Assembly (NCBI GenBank): GCA_040274765.1
Contig: JBEMAY010000007.1
Coordinates: 1 to 64,000, forward strand
Direction: 5' to 3'
Source of the DNA: Psychrobacillus sp040274765
GTDB taxonomy: Bacteria > Bacillota > Bacilli > Bacillales_A > Planococcaceae
Length of the DNA stretch: 64,000 nt
Both the position numbers and the translations under genes were made by a program. This document shows, piece after piece, positions 50,911-59,455 of this stretch. Positions within the stretch are counted from its first letter, which is position 1; each line of letters starts with the position of its first letter. Below the pieces are notes generated by a model. That model had not been told where the DNA came from and did no database searches. It was given only the letters and a program-made list of their open reading frames with translations.

Positions 50911-51831
50911 TTGTCCGAACAACATGAGCACAATCAAAAGTACCCTATGAACCCAAACTACGGCAAAATAACAAAGTTTCAGGAAGTTCCAATTACGGTG
51001 CCGGAGCAGCGTCAGTTAAGACAGCCTGGTCTGGAAAGTCTGATGCATCCAAGGCCAATTATAGAGAATCCTAACTATACGGGAACGGGTAAGTTACTTG
51101 GCAAGGCTGTCTTAATAACAGGGGGAGACAGTGGGATGGGAGCGGCCGCAGCTATTGCGTTTGCAAAGGAAGGAGCAGACGTTGCCATCGCTTATCTTGA
51201 TGAGCACGAAGATGCCTATCGTACAAGAAATAGGATCGAGGAGCTTGGGCAACGTTGTTTACTGTTGCCGGGAGATTTGCGAGACAAGGAGCATTGTAAG
51301 TATATAGTAGATGCAACTGTTCAAGCTTTTGGACAGTTAGATGTTTTATGTAATCATGTAGGAATTCAATTCCAGCAGCTAAGTCTTTTAGATATTACAG
51401 ATGAGCAATTTGACGATACGTTTAAAGTTAATATTTATTCCCATTTCTACACCACACGAGCAGCTATACCACATCTTAAGCCCGGGAGCTCTATTATCAA
51501 TACTGCTTCCGTCGTTGCATATGAAGGCCATAAGCATTTAATGGATTATACGGCTACTAAAGCAGCAAATGTAGGGTTTACTCGCGCCCTTGCCAATAAC
51601 CTAGTAAGCCAAGGGATTAGGGTCAATGCAATTGCACCGGGGAGAATATGGACACCGTTGATCCCTGCTAGTTTTTCAGCAGATGAGGTTACACAAGCTG
51701 GAAATCCGATGGAACGACAAGGTCAACCTTTCGAGCTAGCACCTACCTTTGTTTATCTAGCCTCAGATGATTCACGTTTTGTCACTGGTCAAACCCTTCA
51801 TGTTAATGGCGGGCAAATCACGTCTTCTTAA
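50911..51831 (+). CDS. Short-chain dehydrogenase (YhdF/YghA-type)
   Basis: A 306-residue SDR with the long N-terminal extension of the general-stress group (YPMNPNYGKITKFQEVPITVPEQRQLRQPGLESLMHPRP). Cofactor motif GGDSGMGAAAA, active-site YTATKAANVGF. The usual NNAG is replaced by CNHVG, an odd variant of this loop. TTG 50911 follows GGGAG. B. subtilis YhdF-like genes are stress-induced, but no SigB promoter was clearly seen. Confidence 0.9.
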   Translation: MSEQHEHNQKYPMNPNYGKITKFQEVPITVPEQRQLRQPGLESLMHPRPIIENPNYTGTGKLLGKAVLITGGDSGMGAAAAIAFAKEGADVAIAYLDEHEDAYRTRNRIEELGQRCLLLPGDLRDKEHCKYIVDATVQAFGQLDVLCNHVGIQFQQLSLLDITDEQFDDTFKVNIYSHFYTTRAAIPHLKPGSSIINTASVVAYEGHKHLMDYTATKAANVGFTRALANNLVSQGIRVNAIAPGRIWTPLIPASFSADEVTQAGNPMERQGQPFELAPTFVYLASDDSRFVTGQTLHVNGGQITSS

Positions 51832-52028
51832 AAAGTTCTATTAAGACCATGTCCTTGTGATTTGGTCTTTTATGCTTGTAAATATTTTTTTGGCTAACAC
51901 ATTAGTATGAATATACTAATTTTTCCTTTAATGAGTTTATCATCCATGTGTTTAGGTTATATAGATAAAATGAATGTCGAATTTTGTAATAGTCGTATGG
52001 GCATTCAGTTTTAAAGGAGGTATTGGTT

Positions 52029-52655
52029 ATGAAAAAGAGAATTTTAGGTATCACAGCTCTTACTCTGTTGCTTGCAGCCTGCTCTGATGAGGAGACGACA
52101 GGGAAGGAAAAAGACCAAACGGAAGAAACCAAGCAAGAAGAAGTTGTAGAAGATGAGGAATTTTCACTCGAGGTGACGGATGAAGAATGGCTAGCATTAT
52201 CTAACCAAAGTAAGTGGTGGGAGGAAAATGATTTAACTGAGCCAGAATTTGGACAAGCCGTAATCGTACAATTTGATGAGGATACAATCCCTGAAGTAGT
52301 TATTCCTTATACACAAGCTAAAGAGGAGCCCCAAGGCCTATTAATTGGGAAGTATAATGAAACCGATGAAAAGTGGGCTATTTTTCAAAATGTACCGATT
52401 GATAACAGCTTGAAAATAGAAATCCTAGAAGACAAACTAACTTTCAGTAACGGTACTGAAGTACTTGTTACTCAAGAAAGTGATGATACAAACAAAACTT
52501 TAGCAACCTATAAATACTCAAAAGAAGATGATGAAGTAGTAGCTACAAGAATTGATGTAGATGTGGACCAACCTATCGAGGTGGATCCGGCAGAAAATAC
52601 TATTAGCTATTTTGTTGATGGAGAAGAGAAGAAAGAGACGGTAGAAGAGGAGTAA
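52029..52655 (+). CDS. Hypothetical lipoprotein (208 aa)
   Basis: Signal peptide with lipobox LAAC (about residues 15-18), a highly acidic linker, then a compact outer domain (WWEENDLTEPEFGQAVIVQFDEDTIPEVVIPYTQAKEEPQGLLIGKY). No known family. ATG 52029 has AAAGGAGG at good distance. The very low isoelectric point is typical for cell-surface lipoproteins of bacilli. Function unknown. Confidence 0.8.
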   Translation: MKKRILGITALTLLLAACSDEETTGKEKDQTEETKQEEVVEDEEFSLEVTDEEWLALSNQSKWWEENDLTEPEFGQAVIVQFDEDTIPEVVIPYTQAKEEPQGLLIGKYNETDEKWAIFQNVPIDNSLKIEILEDKLTFSNGTEVLVTQESDDTNKTLATYKYSKEDDEVVATRIDVDVDQPIEVDPAENTISYFVDGEEKKETVEEE

Positions 52656-52703
52656 TCATCTTCTTCACTATCCTGACTCGTACAGAATTACAGTACGCAA
52701 AAA

Positions 52704-52741
52704 AAAACAGTCCCTAAAATTCTTCTAGGGGCTGTTTTTAT
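52704..52741. terminator. Bidirectional terminator
   Basis: 13-base arms (52704-52716 with 52726-52738, one wobble), T runs on both strands; between convergent lipoprotein genes. Confidence 0.88.
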
Positions 52742-53076
52742 ATGACCTCATTGTAAAGAATTCCTTCTCCGTCCTCTAGCTCTATAACTTTTAAGTAACT
52801 CTCATTTTTAACGAAAACACTTTTATATACTTTATTGCCATCTTTATCTTCAAAAAAGATAACTCGAGTTTCTTCGTTATCCGTCTCAAAATTTGCTAAG
52901 TATACTTGCAGATCAATAATATTATTTAAAATAGGATACTCGGGTAAATCAGTGAGGACTTGATTTTCTTCTGGTAACTCTTCTATTAACTCAACGGGTA
53001 CTACCTCTTCCTCTTGAGGACTAGAACAACCCGTCAGTATAACAGATCCTACGATAGCTATTAATAATTTCTTCAC
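52738..53076 (-). CDS. Small hypothetical lipoprotein (112 aa)
   Basis: Signal peptide KKLLIAIVGSVILTGC with lipobox LTGC, then an acidic region and a small beta-rich domain (LQVYLANFETDNEETRVIFFEDKDGNKVYKSVFV). GTG 53076 follows AAAGGAG; the longer frame to 53112 is not supported. No family recognised. Confidence 0.75.
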   Translation of the reverse strand: MKKLLIAIVGSVILTGCSSPQEEEVVPVELIEELPEENQVLTDLPEYPILNNIIDLQVYLANFETDNEETRVIFFEDKDGNKVYKSVFVKNESYLKVIELEDGEGILYNEVI

Positions 53077-53266
53077 TTTGCAGGCTCCTTTATAAATTTT
53101 TATATGACGCATTTTTGGAATAAAAGTTATCCCTTAAATAGTTATCCTAAAATACTGAATATATGAAGTCAAATGATAGCTCTTTCCAAGTTGTCACCTT
53201 TCAAGAAAAATCGTAATAGTATAAGCAGATAAGAACTTTTATGAAGCGACATTTAGGAGTGTGCGT

Positions 53267-54700
53267 ATGCCTGCTATTACGGGAAAACAGTATATAGATC
53301 GGATAGATCAGTTAAATACGGAAATTTGGATTGACGGAAAAAGAGTTACCGGTAAAATTTCACAGCATCCAGCATTTAAAGGTGCGATGCTGAGCCAAGC
53401 AGCATTGTTTGATATGCAGCATGACCCAAAATTAAAAGATATATTAACATACCCTTCCCCGAGCACAGGAGATGCTGTTGGGCTTTCTTTTATAGAGCCA
53501 AAGACAAAAGAGGACTTAGTAAAAAAAAGAATAATGGTTCAGGAATGGGCTCGAGCAACCAATGGTTTAATGGGAAGAAGCCCGGATTACATGAATACAA
53601 CTTTAATGGCCTATGCCTCTTCCGCAAAACTCCTAGAAGGTGAAAGTAACTGTTTCCCTCAGTATCTCCAATCCTATTATGAATATGTACGAGAAAATGA
53701 TTTAACTTTAACCCACAGTTTCATTGAGCCACAGGTGAACCGAGCTTTCTACTATTTAGAAAATGAAAAAGAGCCAATTGCAGCCAAAGTAGTAGGCGAG
53801 AATGAGGATGGAATTATTATAAAAGGAGCTCGCCTGCTTGCAACGCAAGGTGGTATGACGGATGAAATATTAGTGTACTCCATTGGATCAGTTTTAGATG
53901 AAGGAAAAGGTTATTTGTTCTCCATACCAAGTAACACGAAGGGTGTAAAATTTATATGTCGGGAGTCATTAGTTGGTGGGGAATCTTCGTTCGATTATCC
54001 ACTTAGCTCCAAATATGAGGAAATGGATACAATTGTAGTTTTCGATGATGTGATTGTCCCATGGGAACGTGTATTTATTTATGATAATACACTAGTGGCC
54101 AATGAATTTATGCTGAGCAGCTCCTTTCAGCCCTTCACTTTGCACCAGGTAATAGCCAGACAGATTGTTAAAACTGAGTTTGTCTTAGGAATTGTCCAGT
54201 CTATTATTAAAACTATTAATATTGCCGAGTATCAGCATGTACAAGAAAAGGCGTCCGAAGTAATTGTTGCGCTAGAGTCATTGAAAGCACTATTAATGAA
54301 ATCGGAGATGGAGGCAAAAATAAATAAATTTGGATTAATGGAGCCGGATCGGGCAACGTTGCATGTGGCAATCACTATTTATCCTAAGGTTTATCCTAGA
54401 ATAACTGAAATCGTCCAGCTGTTGGGAGCGAGTGGCCTAATGACTATTCCAACAGAAGCCGATTTTAACTCGCCGCTTAGGAAAGACCTTGATCAATATT
54501 TGCAGGCAAAGGCAGCCCCAGCTGAAGAACGTGTAAAGCTATTCCGCCTTGCTTGGGACCTTACGATGAGTCCTTTTGGAACAAGACAAACCATTTATGA
54601 GCGTTTTTTCTTTGGGGATCCTATACGCGTAGCAAGCCAGCTCTACTTTGCCTATGATAAGGAGCCTTATGTGCAACGTATTAAAGATATATTGAAGTGA
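53267..54700 (+). CDS. 4-hydroxyphenylacetate 3-hydroxylase (HpaB) family protein
   Basis: A 477-residue flavin-dependent hydroxylase of the HpaB type: GKQYIDRIDQLNTEIWIDGKRVTG at the N-terminus, RSPDYMNTTLMAYAS, then THSFIEPQVNR and VPWERVFIYDN, a set shared by reduced-flavin two-component monooxygenases. ATG 53267 has AGGAG 9 bases upstream. No flavin reductase gene is next to it, so the reductase must be elsewhere. Substrate is a phenol or similar; unknown. Confidence 0.9.
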   Translation: MPAITGKQYIDRIDQLNTEIWIDGKRVTGKISQHPAFKGAMLSQAALFDMQHDPKLKDILTYPSPSTGDAVGLSFIEPKTKEDLVKKRIMVQEWARATNGLMGRSPDYMNTTLMAYASSAKLLEGESNCFPQYLQSYYEYVRENDLTLTHSFIEPQVNRAFYYLENEKEPIAAKVVGENEDGIIIKGARLLATQGGMTDEILVYSIGSVLDEGKGYLFSIPSNTKGVKFICRESLVGGESSFDYPLSSKYEEMDTIVVFDDVIVPWERVFIYDNTLVANEFMLSSSFQPFTLHQVIARQIVKTEFVLGIVQSIIKTINIAEYQHVQEKASEVIVALESLKALLMKSEMEAKINKFGLMEPDRATLHVAITIYPKVYPRITEIVQLLGASGLMTIPTEADFNSPLRKDLDQYLQAKAAPAEERVKLFRLAWDLTMSPFGTRQTIYERFFFGDPIRVASQLYFAYDKEPYVQRIKDILK

Positions 54701-54749
54701 TAGGGAATGAATTTAGAAACAGACTTGCAGTAATACCGAAAAAATAGAG

Positions 54750-54865
54750 AATCGGTCGGTTTTGGCAAATAATCGGACGGTTCCGTGAGAAAATCGGTCG
54801 GTTATGGTGCATAATCGGTCGGTCTCCGCGAATAATCGGTCGGTCGCAATCCATAATCGGTCGGT
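54750..54865. repeat. Intergenic array AATCGGTCGGT x6, exact 21-bp period
   Basis: AATCGGTCGGT begins at 54750, 54771 (one change, GGACGGT), 54792, 54813, 54834 and 54855: exactly 21 bases each time. The 10 bases between copies vary. 21 bp is two turns of B-DNA, so all cores face one side of the helix. It lies between the hpaB-like gene and a bidirectional terminator. A minus-strand open frame through it encodes a heptad RPI repeat, but has no other sign of coding. Confidence 0.95.
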
Positions 54866-54883
54866 CAACGAAGTCACTAATTA

Positions 54884-54923
54884 GAAAAGGCAAGGATGCG
54901 AATTTCTGCATCCTTGCCTTTTC
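54884..54923. terminator. Bidirectional terminator
   Basis: Perfect 16-bp stem (54884-54899 with 54908-54923) between convergent genes. Confidence 0.93.
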
Positions 54924-54924
54924 T

Positions 54925-56049
54925 TTATTTCCTTCTTCTAATAAGCGATGAGTTAACCTCGTTCATCGATGCACAACCAGACAAAGCTAACGTAACATCG
55001 ATATCGTTTATCATATTTCGGAGAACGTGCTCGACCCCATGCTCACCTGCAACGGATAAACCATAGATGAAAGGTCTGCCAAGTAAAACTACATCAGCCC
55101 CTAGAGCTTTTGCTTTAATGACATCAGAGCCACGTCGGATGCCACTATCCAATAGTACTGGAATATTCCCCTGAATAACTTCCGCAACAGAAGGGAGGGC
55201 CTCTAATGAAGAAATACACCCATCCAGCTGTCTACCACCGTGATTAGAGACTATAATTCCATCGACCCCGTGGTGTAAAGCCTTTCTTGCATCTTCCTCA
55301 TGCAGGATACCTTTAAGCAATATGGGAAGCTTCGTATGCTCCTTGATGGTTTTAAGATTTTCCCATGTTAAGGATGGATTAAAGATAATATCTACAATAT
55401 TTTTGATGACCTCCGGATCGTCAGCGGAAGGAGGGCTAGTAAATCGACCTTGAAACACTGGGTCGTGTAAGTAGTTTGAAGCACCTTTTCCCAATTTTAA
55501 AGGAGAATAGCGATTGTTCAAATCACGCTCTCTATTTCCAAGAAGTGAGGTGTCAATCGTAATAACAATTGCGGAATAACCCGCTTTTTCTGCACGTCGC
55601 ACCATACTGATCGCCATTTCTTCATCATTGGACCAATATAATTGATACCAACGAGGGGTGTCTCCTAGGTTAGATGCAATATCCTCTAAGCAATAGGAAG
55701 ATAATGTACTAGCTATGAAAGGAACTCCGCATGTAGCAGCTGCTCGAGCCGAAGCTAGTTCTCCCAGCGGATGGAAAATACTTTGAACACCTATTGGTGC
55801 AAGTCCAAAAGAAGAAGGAAAGGTGGTGCCTAGTATAGTAGTTGATGTATCTCTAATACTAACGTCATTTAAATACTGAGGCACAATATGCCAATCTTCA
55901 AAGGCAGCTTCATTGGCACGAAGTGTGGTTTCATTGCCTGCACCGCTATGAACGTATGTAAACGGTCCTTTTTCGATAGATTTAGAAGCCATTTCTTCTA
56001 AAAGAGAAATAGAGTGTGGTAACTCCAACTGTGTAATAGAACGGGACAT
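54925..56049 (-). CDS. FMN-dependent alpha-hydroxyacid dehydrogenase/oxidase
   Basis: A 374-residue TIM-barrel flavoenzyme of the lactate oxidase/lactate 2-monooxygenase group. N-terminal YVHSGAGNETTLRANEAAFEDW, active-site His in IIVSNHGGRQLDG, FMN-phosphate motif DSGIRRGSDVIKAKALGADVVLLGRPF. Oxidises an L-2-hydroxyacid, such as lactate, to the keto acid or a decarboxylated product. ATG 56049 follows GGAGGAG. It lies at the end of the liv operon (16 bases after livF) and could be cotranscribed, suggesting that the transported ligand and this enzyme are linked. Confidence 0.9.
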   Translation of the reverse strand: MSRSITQLELPHSISLLEEMASKSIEKGPFTYVHSGAGNETTLRANEAAFEDWHIVPQYLNDVSIRDTSTTILGTTFPSSFGLAPIGVQSIFHPLGELASARAAATCGVPFIASTLSSYCLEDIASNLGDTPRWYQLYWSNDEEMAISMVRRAEKAGYSAIVITIDTSLLGNRERDLNNRYSPLKLGKGASNYLHDPVFQGRFTSPPSADDPEVIKNIVDIIFNPSLTWENLKTIKEHTKLPILLKGILHEEDARKALHHGVDGIIVSNHGGRQLDGCISSLEALPSVAEVIQGNIPVLLDSGIRRGSDVIKAKALGADVVLLGRPFIYGLSVAGEHGVEHVLRNMINDIDVTLALSGCASMNEVNSSLIRRRK

Positions 56050-56065
56050 ACAATCTCCTCCAATA

Positions 56066-56776
56066 CTAACTCGTTTTCTTACCTAAATATGCTTCCACAA
56101 CACGTGGATCCTCTAGTAAGCTATTTGCTTCTCCGTTAATAATGATTTTTCCGGTCTCCATGACATAGCCATAGTCTGCTACTTTTAATGCCTGCTTTGC
56201 ATTTTGTTCAACCAACAATACCGTAGTACCACTTGCTTTAATTTCACGAATCATTTTAAAGATGTCAGCTACGATCAAAGGAGCTAGGCCCATAGATGGC
56301 TCATCTAAGAGCAGTAACTTAGGCTTAGATAGTAGAGCCCTTGCGATGGCAAGCATTTGTTGCTGCCCACCGGATAGGGTACCGCCTAACTGATCCTCTC
56401 GTTCTTTTAAAATGGGGAACTGCTCCATAACATTTTCCAAATCTTTTTTTATATCCTTATCATTGCGATGGTATGCACCCATTTCTAGGTTTTCTAAAAC
56501 AGTCATACTAGAAAGGATGGCTCTTCCTTCTGGGACAAGGGCAATGCCTTTTCGTACAAGCTGGTCTGGTCTCATTCCAGTAATGTTCTCGCCTAAAAAC
56601 TCAACAGTTCCTTTTTGTGGCTTTAATAGGCCGGCGATTGTCTTCATTGTTGTCGTTTTTCCTGCACCATTCGCACCAAGAAGTGTGACGACCTGACCCT
56701 GCTCTACTGCGAGGTTTACGTTTTTAAGAGCCTGTATTTTTCCATAAAATGTTTCAATTCCTGTAACCTTAAGCAA
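56066..56776 (-). CDS. livF: Branched-chain amino acid ABC transporter ATPase LivF
   Basis: A 236-residue ATPase: LLKVTGIETFYGKIQALKNVNL, Walker A GANGAGKTT, signature LSGGQQQMLAIARAL, Walker B LLLLDEPSMGLAP. TTG 56776 is favoured, 9 bases after GGAGG; ATG 56785 is directly adjacent to that site. It overlaps livG by 8 bases. Completes the five-gene high-affinity amino acid or related ligand transporter. Confidence 0.94.
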   Translation of the reverse strand: MLKVTGIETFYGKIQALKNVNLAVEQGQVVTLLGANGAGKTTTMKTIAGLLKPQKGTVEFLGENITGMRPDQLVRKGIALVPEGRAILSSMTVLENLEMGAYHRNDKDIKKDLENVMEQFPILKEREDQLGGTLSGGQQQMLAIARALLSKPKLLLLDEPSMGLAPLIVADIFKMIREIKASGTTVLLVEQNAKQALKVADYGYVMETGKIIINGEANSLLEDPRVVEAYLGKKTS

Positions 56777-57542
56777 TTTCCTCATCCTCCTCTGACCCGA
56801 GGTACGCTTCTATTACATCCTGATTATTTTGAATTTCTGTAGGAGTACCTTCAGCAAGCTTTCTTCCAAAATTTAAAACTGCAATTCTATCGCAAAGCTT
56901 CATTACAAAAGGCATGTCATGCTCAATCAATAAAACGGTGACACCACGCTTTTGAACCTTTTTGATCAAATCGAATAGATTCTCTGTTTCGGTTTCATTC
57001 ATACCGGCTGCCGGCTCATCTAGTAACAAAAGCTTAGGATTACTAGCCAAGGCTCTAGCTATTTCTAATCGTCTTTGTTGACCGTAAGCTAGATTTTCCG
57101 CAATAGTATCTTCAAAGCGAGAGAGACCTACTAACTCCAACAATTCCAAGGCAACCTCATAATTACTTTTCTCTTCTTGCTTTTGAGACTTTGTTCGAAA
57201 GACACTTTTTAACACACCCGATTTATTTCGACAATGAGCACCTACTAATACGTTTTCCAAAACGGACATTTGAGAAAATAATCTTATATTTTGAAACGTG
57301 CGACAGATTCCTTTATCTGTAATTTTATACGGCTTCATGCCAGAGATATTTTCCCCCGAAAATAGAATCTCTCCAGAGGTAGGGGCGAACATGTTCGTTA
57401 TTATATTAAACATGGTTGTTTTACCAGCCCCATTTGGTCCTATTAATCCGAAAATTTCTCCTTCGTTAATCTGGAATGAAACATCTGTTAAGGCAGAGAT
57501 CCCACCAAAGTTTTTAGTTATACTTTTTAACTCTAATACCAT
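56769..57542 (-). CDS. livG: Branched-chain amino acid ABC transporter ATPase LivG
   Basis: A 257-residue ATPase of the LivG type: MVLELKSITKNFGGISALTDVSF, Walker A GPNGAGKTT, signature LAYGQQRRLEIARAL, Walker B LLLLDEPAAGMN. AGGAGG precedes the ATG, which lies 29 bases inside livM. Heterodimer partner of LivF. Confidence 0.95.
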   Translation of the reverse strand: MVLELKSITKNFGGISALTDVSFQINEGEIFGLIGPNGAGKTTMFNIITNMFAPTSGEILFSGENISGMKPYKITDKGICRTFQNIRLFSQMSVLENVLVGAHCRNKSGVLKSVFRTKSQKQEEKSNYEVALELLELVGLSRFEDTIAENLAYGQQRRLEIARALASNPKLLLLDEPAAGMNETETENLFDLIKKVQKRGVTVLLIEHDMPFVMKLCDRIAVLNFGRKLAEGTPTEIQNNQDVIEAYLGSEEDEEIA

Positions 57543-58494
57543 TGGAGTCCCTCCTCTTAAATGAAAAAGTTCTTTTTAGCCACTTCAATACTGGTACGTC
57601 TATAATTCCTTGTGGGCGGAAAGCCATCAATACAATTAGAATAATCCCGTAAATCATATATCGATATTCACTAATGAATCGTAATGCCTCCGGAAGTAGT
57701 GTCATAAAGGTTGCTCCGAATATTGCTCCCCAAATAACCTCGCTTCCACCAAAAATGGAGAAGATTAAAATATCAATGGCACGGTGATAAGCAAAGTCTG
57801 CAGGACTGATATAAGCTAATACATGTGCGTAAAGAGCACCAGCAAAGCCAGCCAAAATTGCACCTTGTGTAAAGGACAATACTTTGTAATAAGTGATATT
57901 AATACCCATTGCTTCTGCCGCTTTTTCATCCATTTTAATGGCAGCGTATGCTCTTCCAACACGCGACTTGTTCTGTCTGATAAAAAACCAAACTATACAT
58001 ATAGTAATGATTAAGAGAACAAGTACGACTATTAAATAAATGGCCTGATTGTTTTTGAGTCCAAGCATATCAGGGTCAAATCCTAAATCTCTTAAAAATT
58101 GAAATAGCTCTCTACCAAGATGAGGTATACCAGATAAGCCAATCGAGCCTTTGGTCACTGTATCCCAATTCACGAAAATTACTCGAAGTACTTCTCCAAA
58201 TCCAAGTGTTGCAATAGCTAAGTAAACTCCACTCAATCTTAATGCAGGAATACCAATTAAAATTCCGAAAGCTCCTGCCACTATTGCTCCCAAAATGATA
58301 CTCAAATAAAGAGGGACCTCAAAGTTGATCGTTAGGAGTGCTGAAGTATAGGCTCCGATACCCATGAAACCTGCATTTCCTAAAGATAATTGCCCGGAGG
58401 AAAGCGTTATGTAAATGCTTATCCCTAAGATAATATTGATCAGAATAAAAGAGATAATCTGTAAATAGTATGGATTTAAAATTTCTCCTAGCAT
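57514..58494 (-). CDS. livM: Branched-chain amino acid ABC transporter permease LivM
   Basis: A 326-residue membrane protein with about nine helices. Family segments: LGNAGFMGIGAYTSALL, PALRLSGVYLAIATLGFGEVLR, GRAYAAIKMDEKAAEAMGINITYYK (coupling helix) and GGSEVIWGAIFGATFMTLLPE. GAAGGTG precedes the ATG. Eight bases after livH. Forms the membrane pore with LivH. Confidence 0.94.
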   Translation of the reverse strand: MLGEILNPYYLQIISFILINIILGISIYITLSSGQLSLGNAGFMGIGAYTSALLTINFEVPLYLSIILGAIVAGAFGILIGIPALRLSGVYLAIATLGFGEVLRVIFVNWDTVTKGSIGLSGIPHLGRELFQFLRDLGFDPDMLGLKNNQAIYLIVVLVLLIITICIVWFFIRQNKSRVGRAYAAIKMDEKAAEAMGINITYYKVLSFTQGAILAGFAGALYAHVLAYISPADFAYHRAIDILIFSIFGGSEVIWGAIFGATFMTLLPEALRFISEYRYMIYGIILIVLMAFRPQGIIDVPVLKWLKRTFSFKRRDSNGIRVKKYN

Positions 58495-58501
58495 ATGATC
58501 A

Positions 58502-59386
58502 TCACCTTCCTACCTCAGCAGTTTTCTTGCCGAAAATACCCTGTGGACGTATGAGAAGGATAAAAATAATAGCGATAAATGCCACAGCATCTCTGTAGCC
58601 TGAATCTCCGTAGGCCACAATCATAGTCTCCGAAAGACCAAGAAGTAATCCACCGACCATCGCACCCTTTACATTTCCCATACCGCCTAAAATGATAATA
58701 GCTAAACCTTTTAATCCCATGGACAAGCCCATCTGAGGGTTAACAGAGTTAAAGGCCATACCAACGAGAATACCAGCTATTCCACCTAGTGCAGAAGCGA
58801 GTATGACGGTCGTTGTAATAGTGCGTTTCGTATTGACACCTAGTAAACTAGCAGTCTCTAAGTTTTCAGCTGTAGCGCGTAGTGCCTTTCCAGCTTTCGT
58901 TTTAGAGAGCCAATACGAAAGTACGATCATAAGGGTAATAGAGATTGCAAATATTAAAATCTGTACTAAATAAATAGTGATGGAACCAACTTGGATTTGA
59001 ATTTGTGCAAAAGAATGGCGAAACGGATGATTACCGGCTCCAAACAAGTGGTGGGAAAGATTCTCCAGCAATATAGAAACCCCGATTGTGCTGATTAGAG
59101 GTGCAAGATGTGAAACACCCTGTTTCCCTCGAAGCGGTCGAAGTGCAATCTTTTCTAATAAATATCCTAAAATTGCAGTCACGATTACTGCAGAAAGAAA
59201 GGCCACCCAAAGTGGTAATCCTAATACGCTAGTTACTAACACGCCTATAAAGGCACCAATCATGAAAATTTCTCCATGGGCCATATTAATAATGCCGAGT
59301 ACACCAAAGACAAGCGTAAATCCAAGGGCAACAATTGCATAAATGCTTCCAAGTGTTATCCCATTAATAATTTGTTCTAAAAGCAA
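58502..59386 (-). CDS. livH: Branched-chain amino acid ABC transporter permease LivH
   Basis: A 294-residue permease with eight helices: ALGFTLVFGVLGIINMAHGEIFMIGAF is the LivH hallmark, later SKTKAGKALRATAENLETASLLGVNTKR (coupling helix). TTG 59386 follows AAAGGGTGAG at good distance. First membrane component, 69 bases after the binding-protein gene. Confidence 0.94.
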   Translation of the reverse strand: MLLEQIINGITLGSIYAIVALGFTLVFGVLGIINMAHGEIFMIGAFIGVLVTSVLGLPLWVAFLSAVIVTAILGYLLEKIALRPLRGKQGVSHLAPLISTIGVSILLENLSHHLFGAGNHPFRHSFAQIQIQVGSITIYLVQILIFAISITLMIVLSYWLSKTKAGKALRATAENLETASLLGVNTKRTITTTVILASALGGIAGILVGMAFNSVNPQMGLSMGLKGLAIIILGGMGNVKGAMVGGLLLGLSETMIVAYGDSGYRDAVAFIAIIFILLIRPQGIFGKKTAEVGR

Positions 59387-59455
59387 GAAAGCTCACCCTT
59401 TCAAAATAAGGTAAGGGCTATGCACCCTTACCTATCATCCTTAGATTTTATTTAC

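Noticed and set aside
54681..54911. Minus-strand open frame with heptad RPI repeats
   Set aside because: It is generated by the 21-bp period of the DNA array (21 = 7 codons). It lacks a ribosome site and overlaps a terminator.
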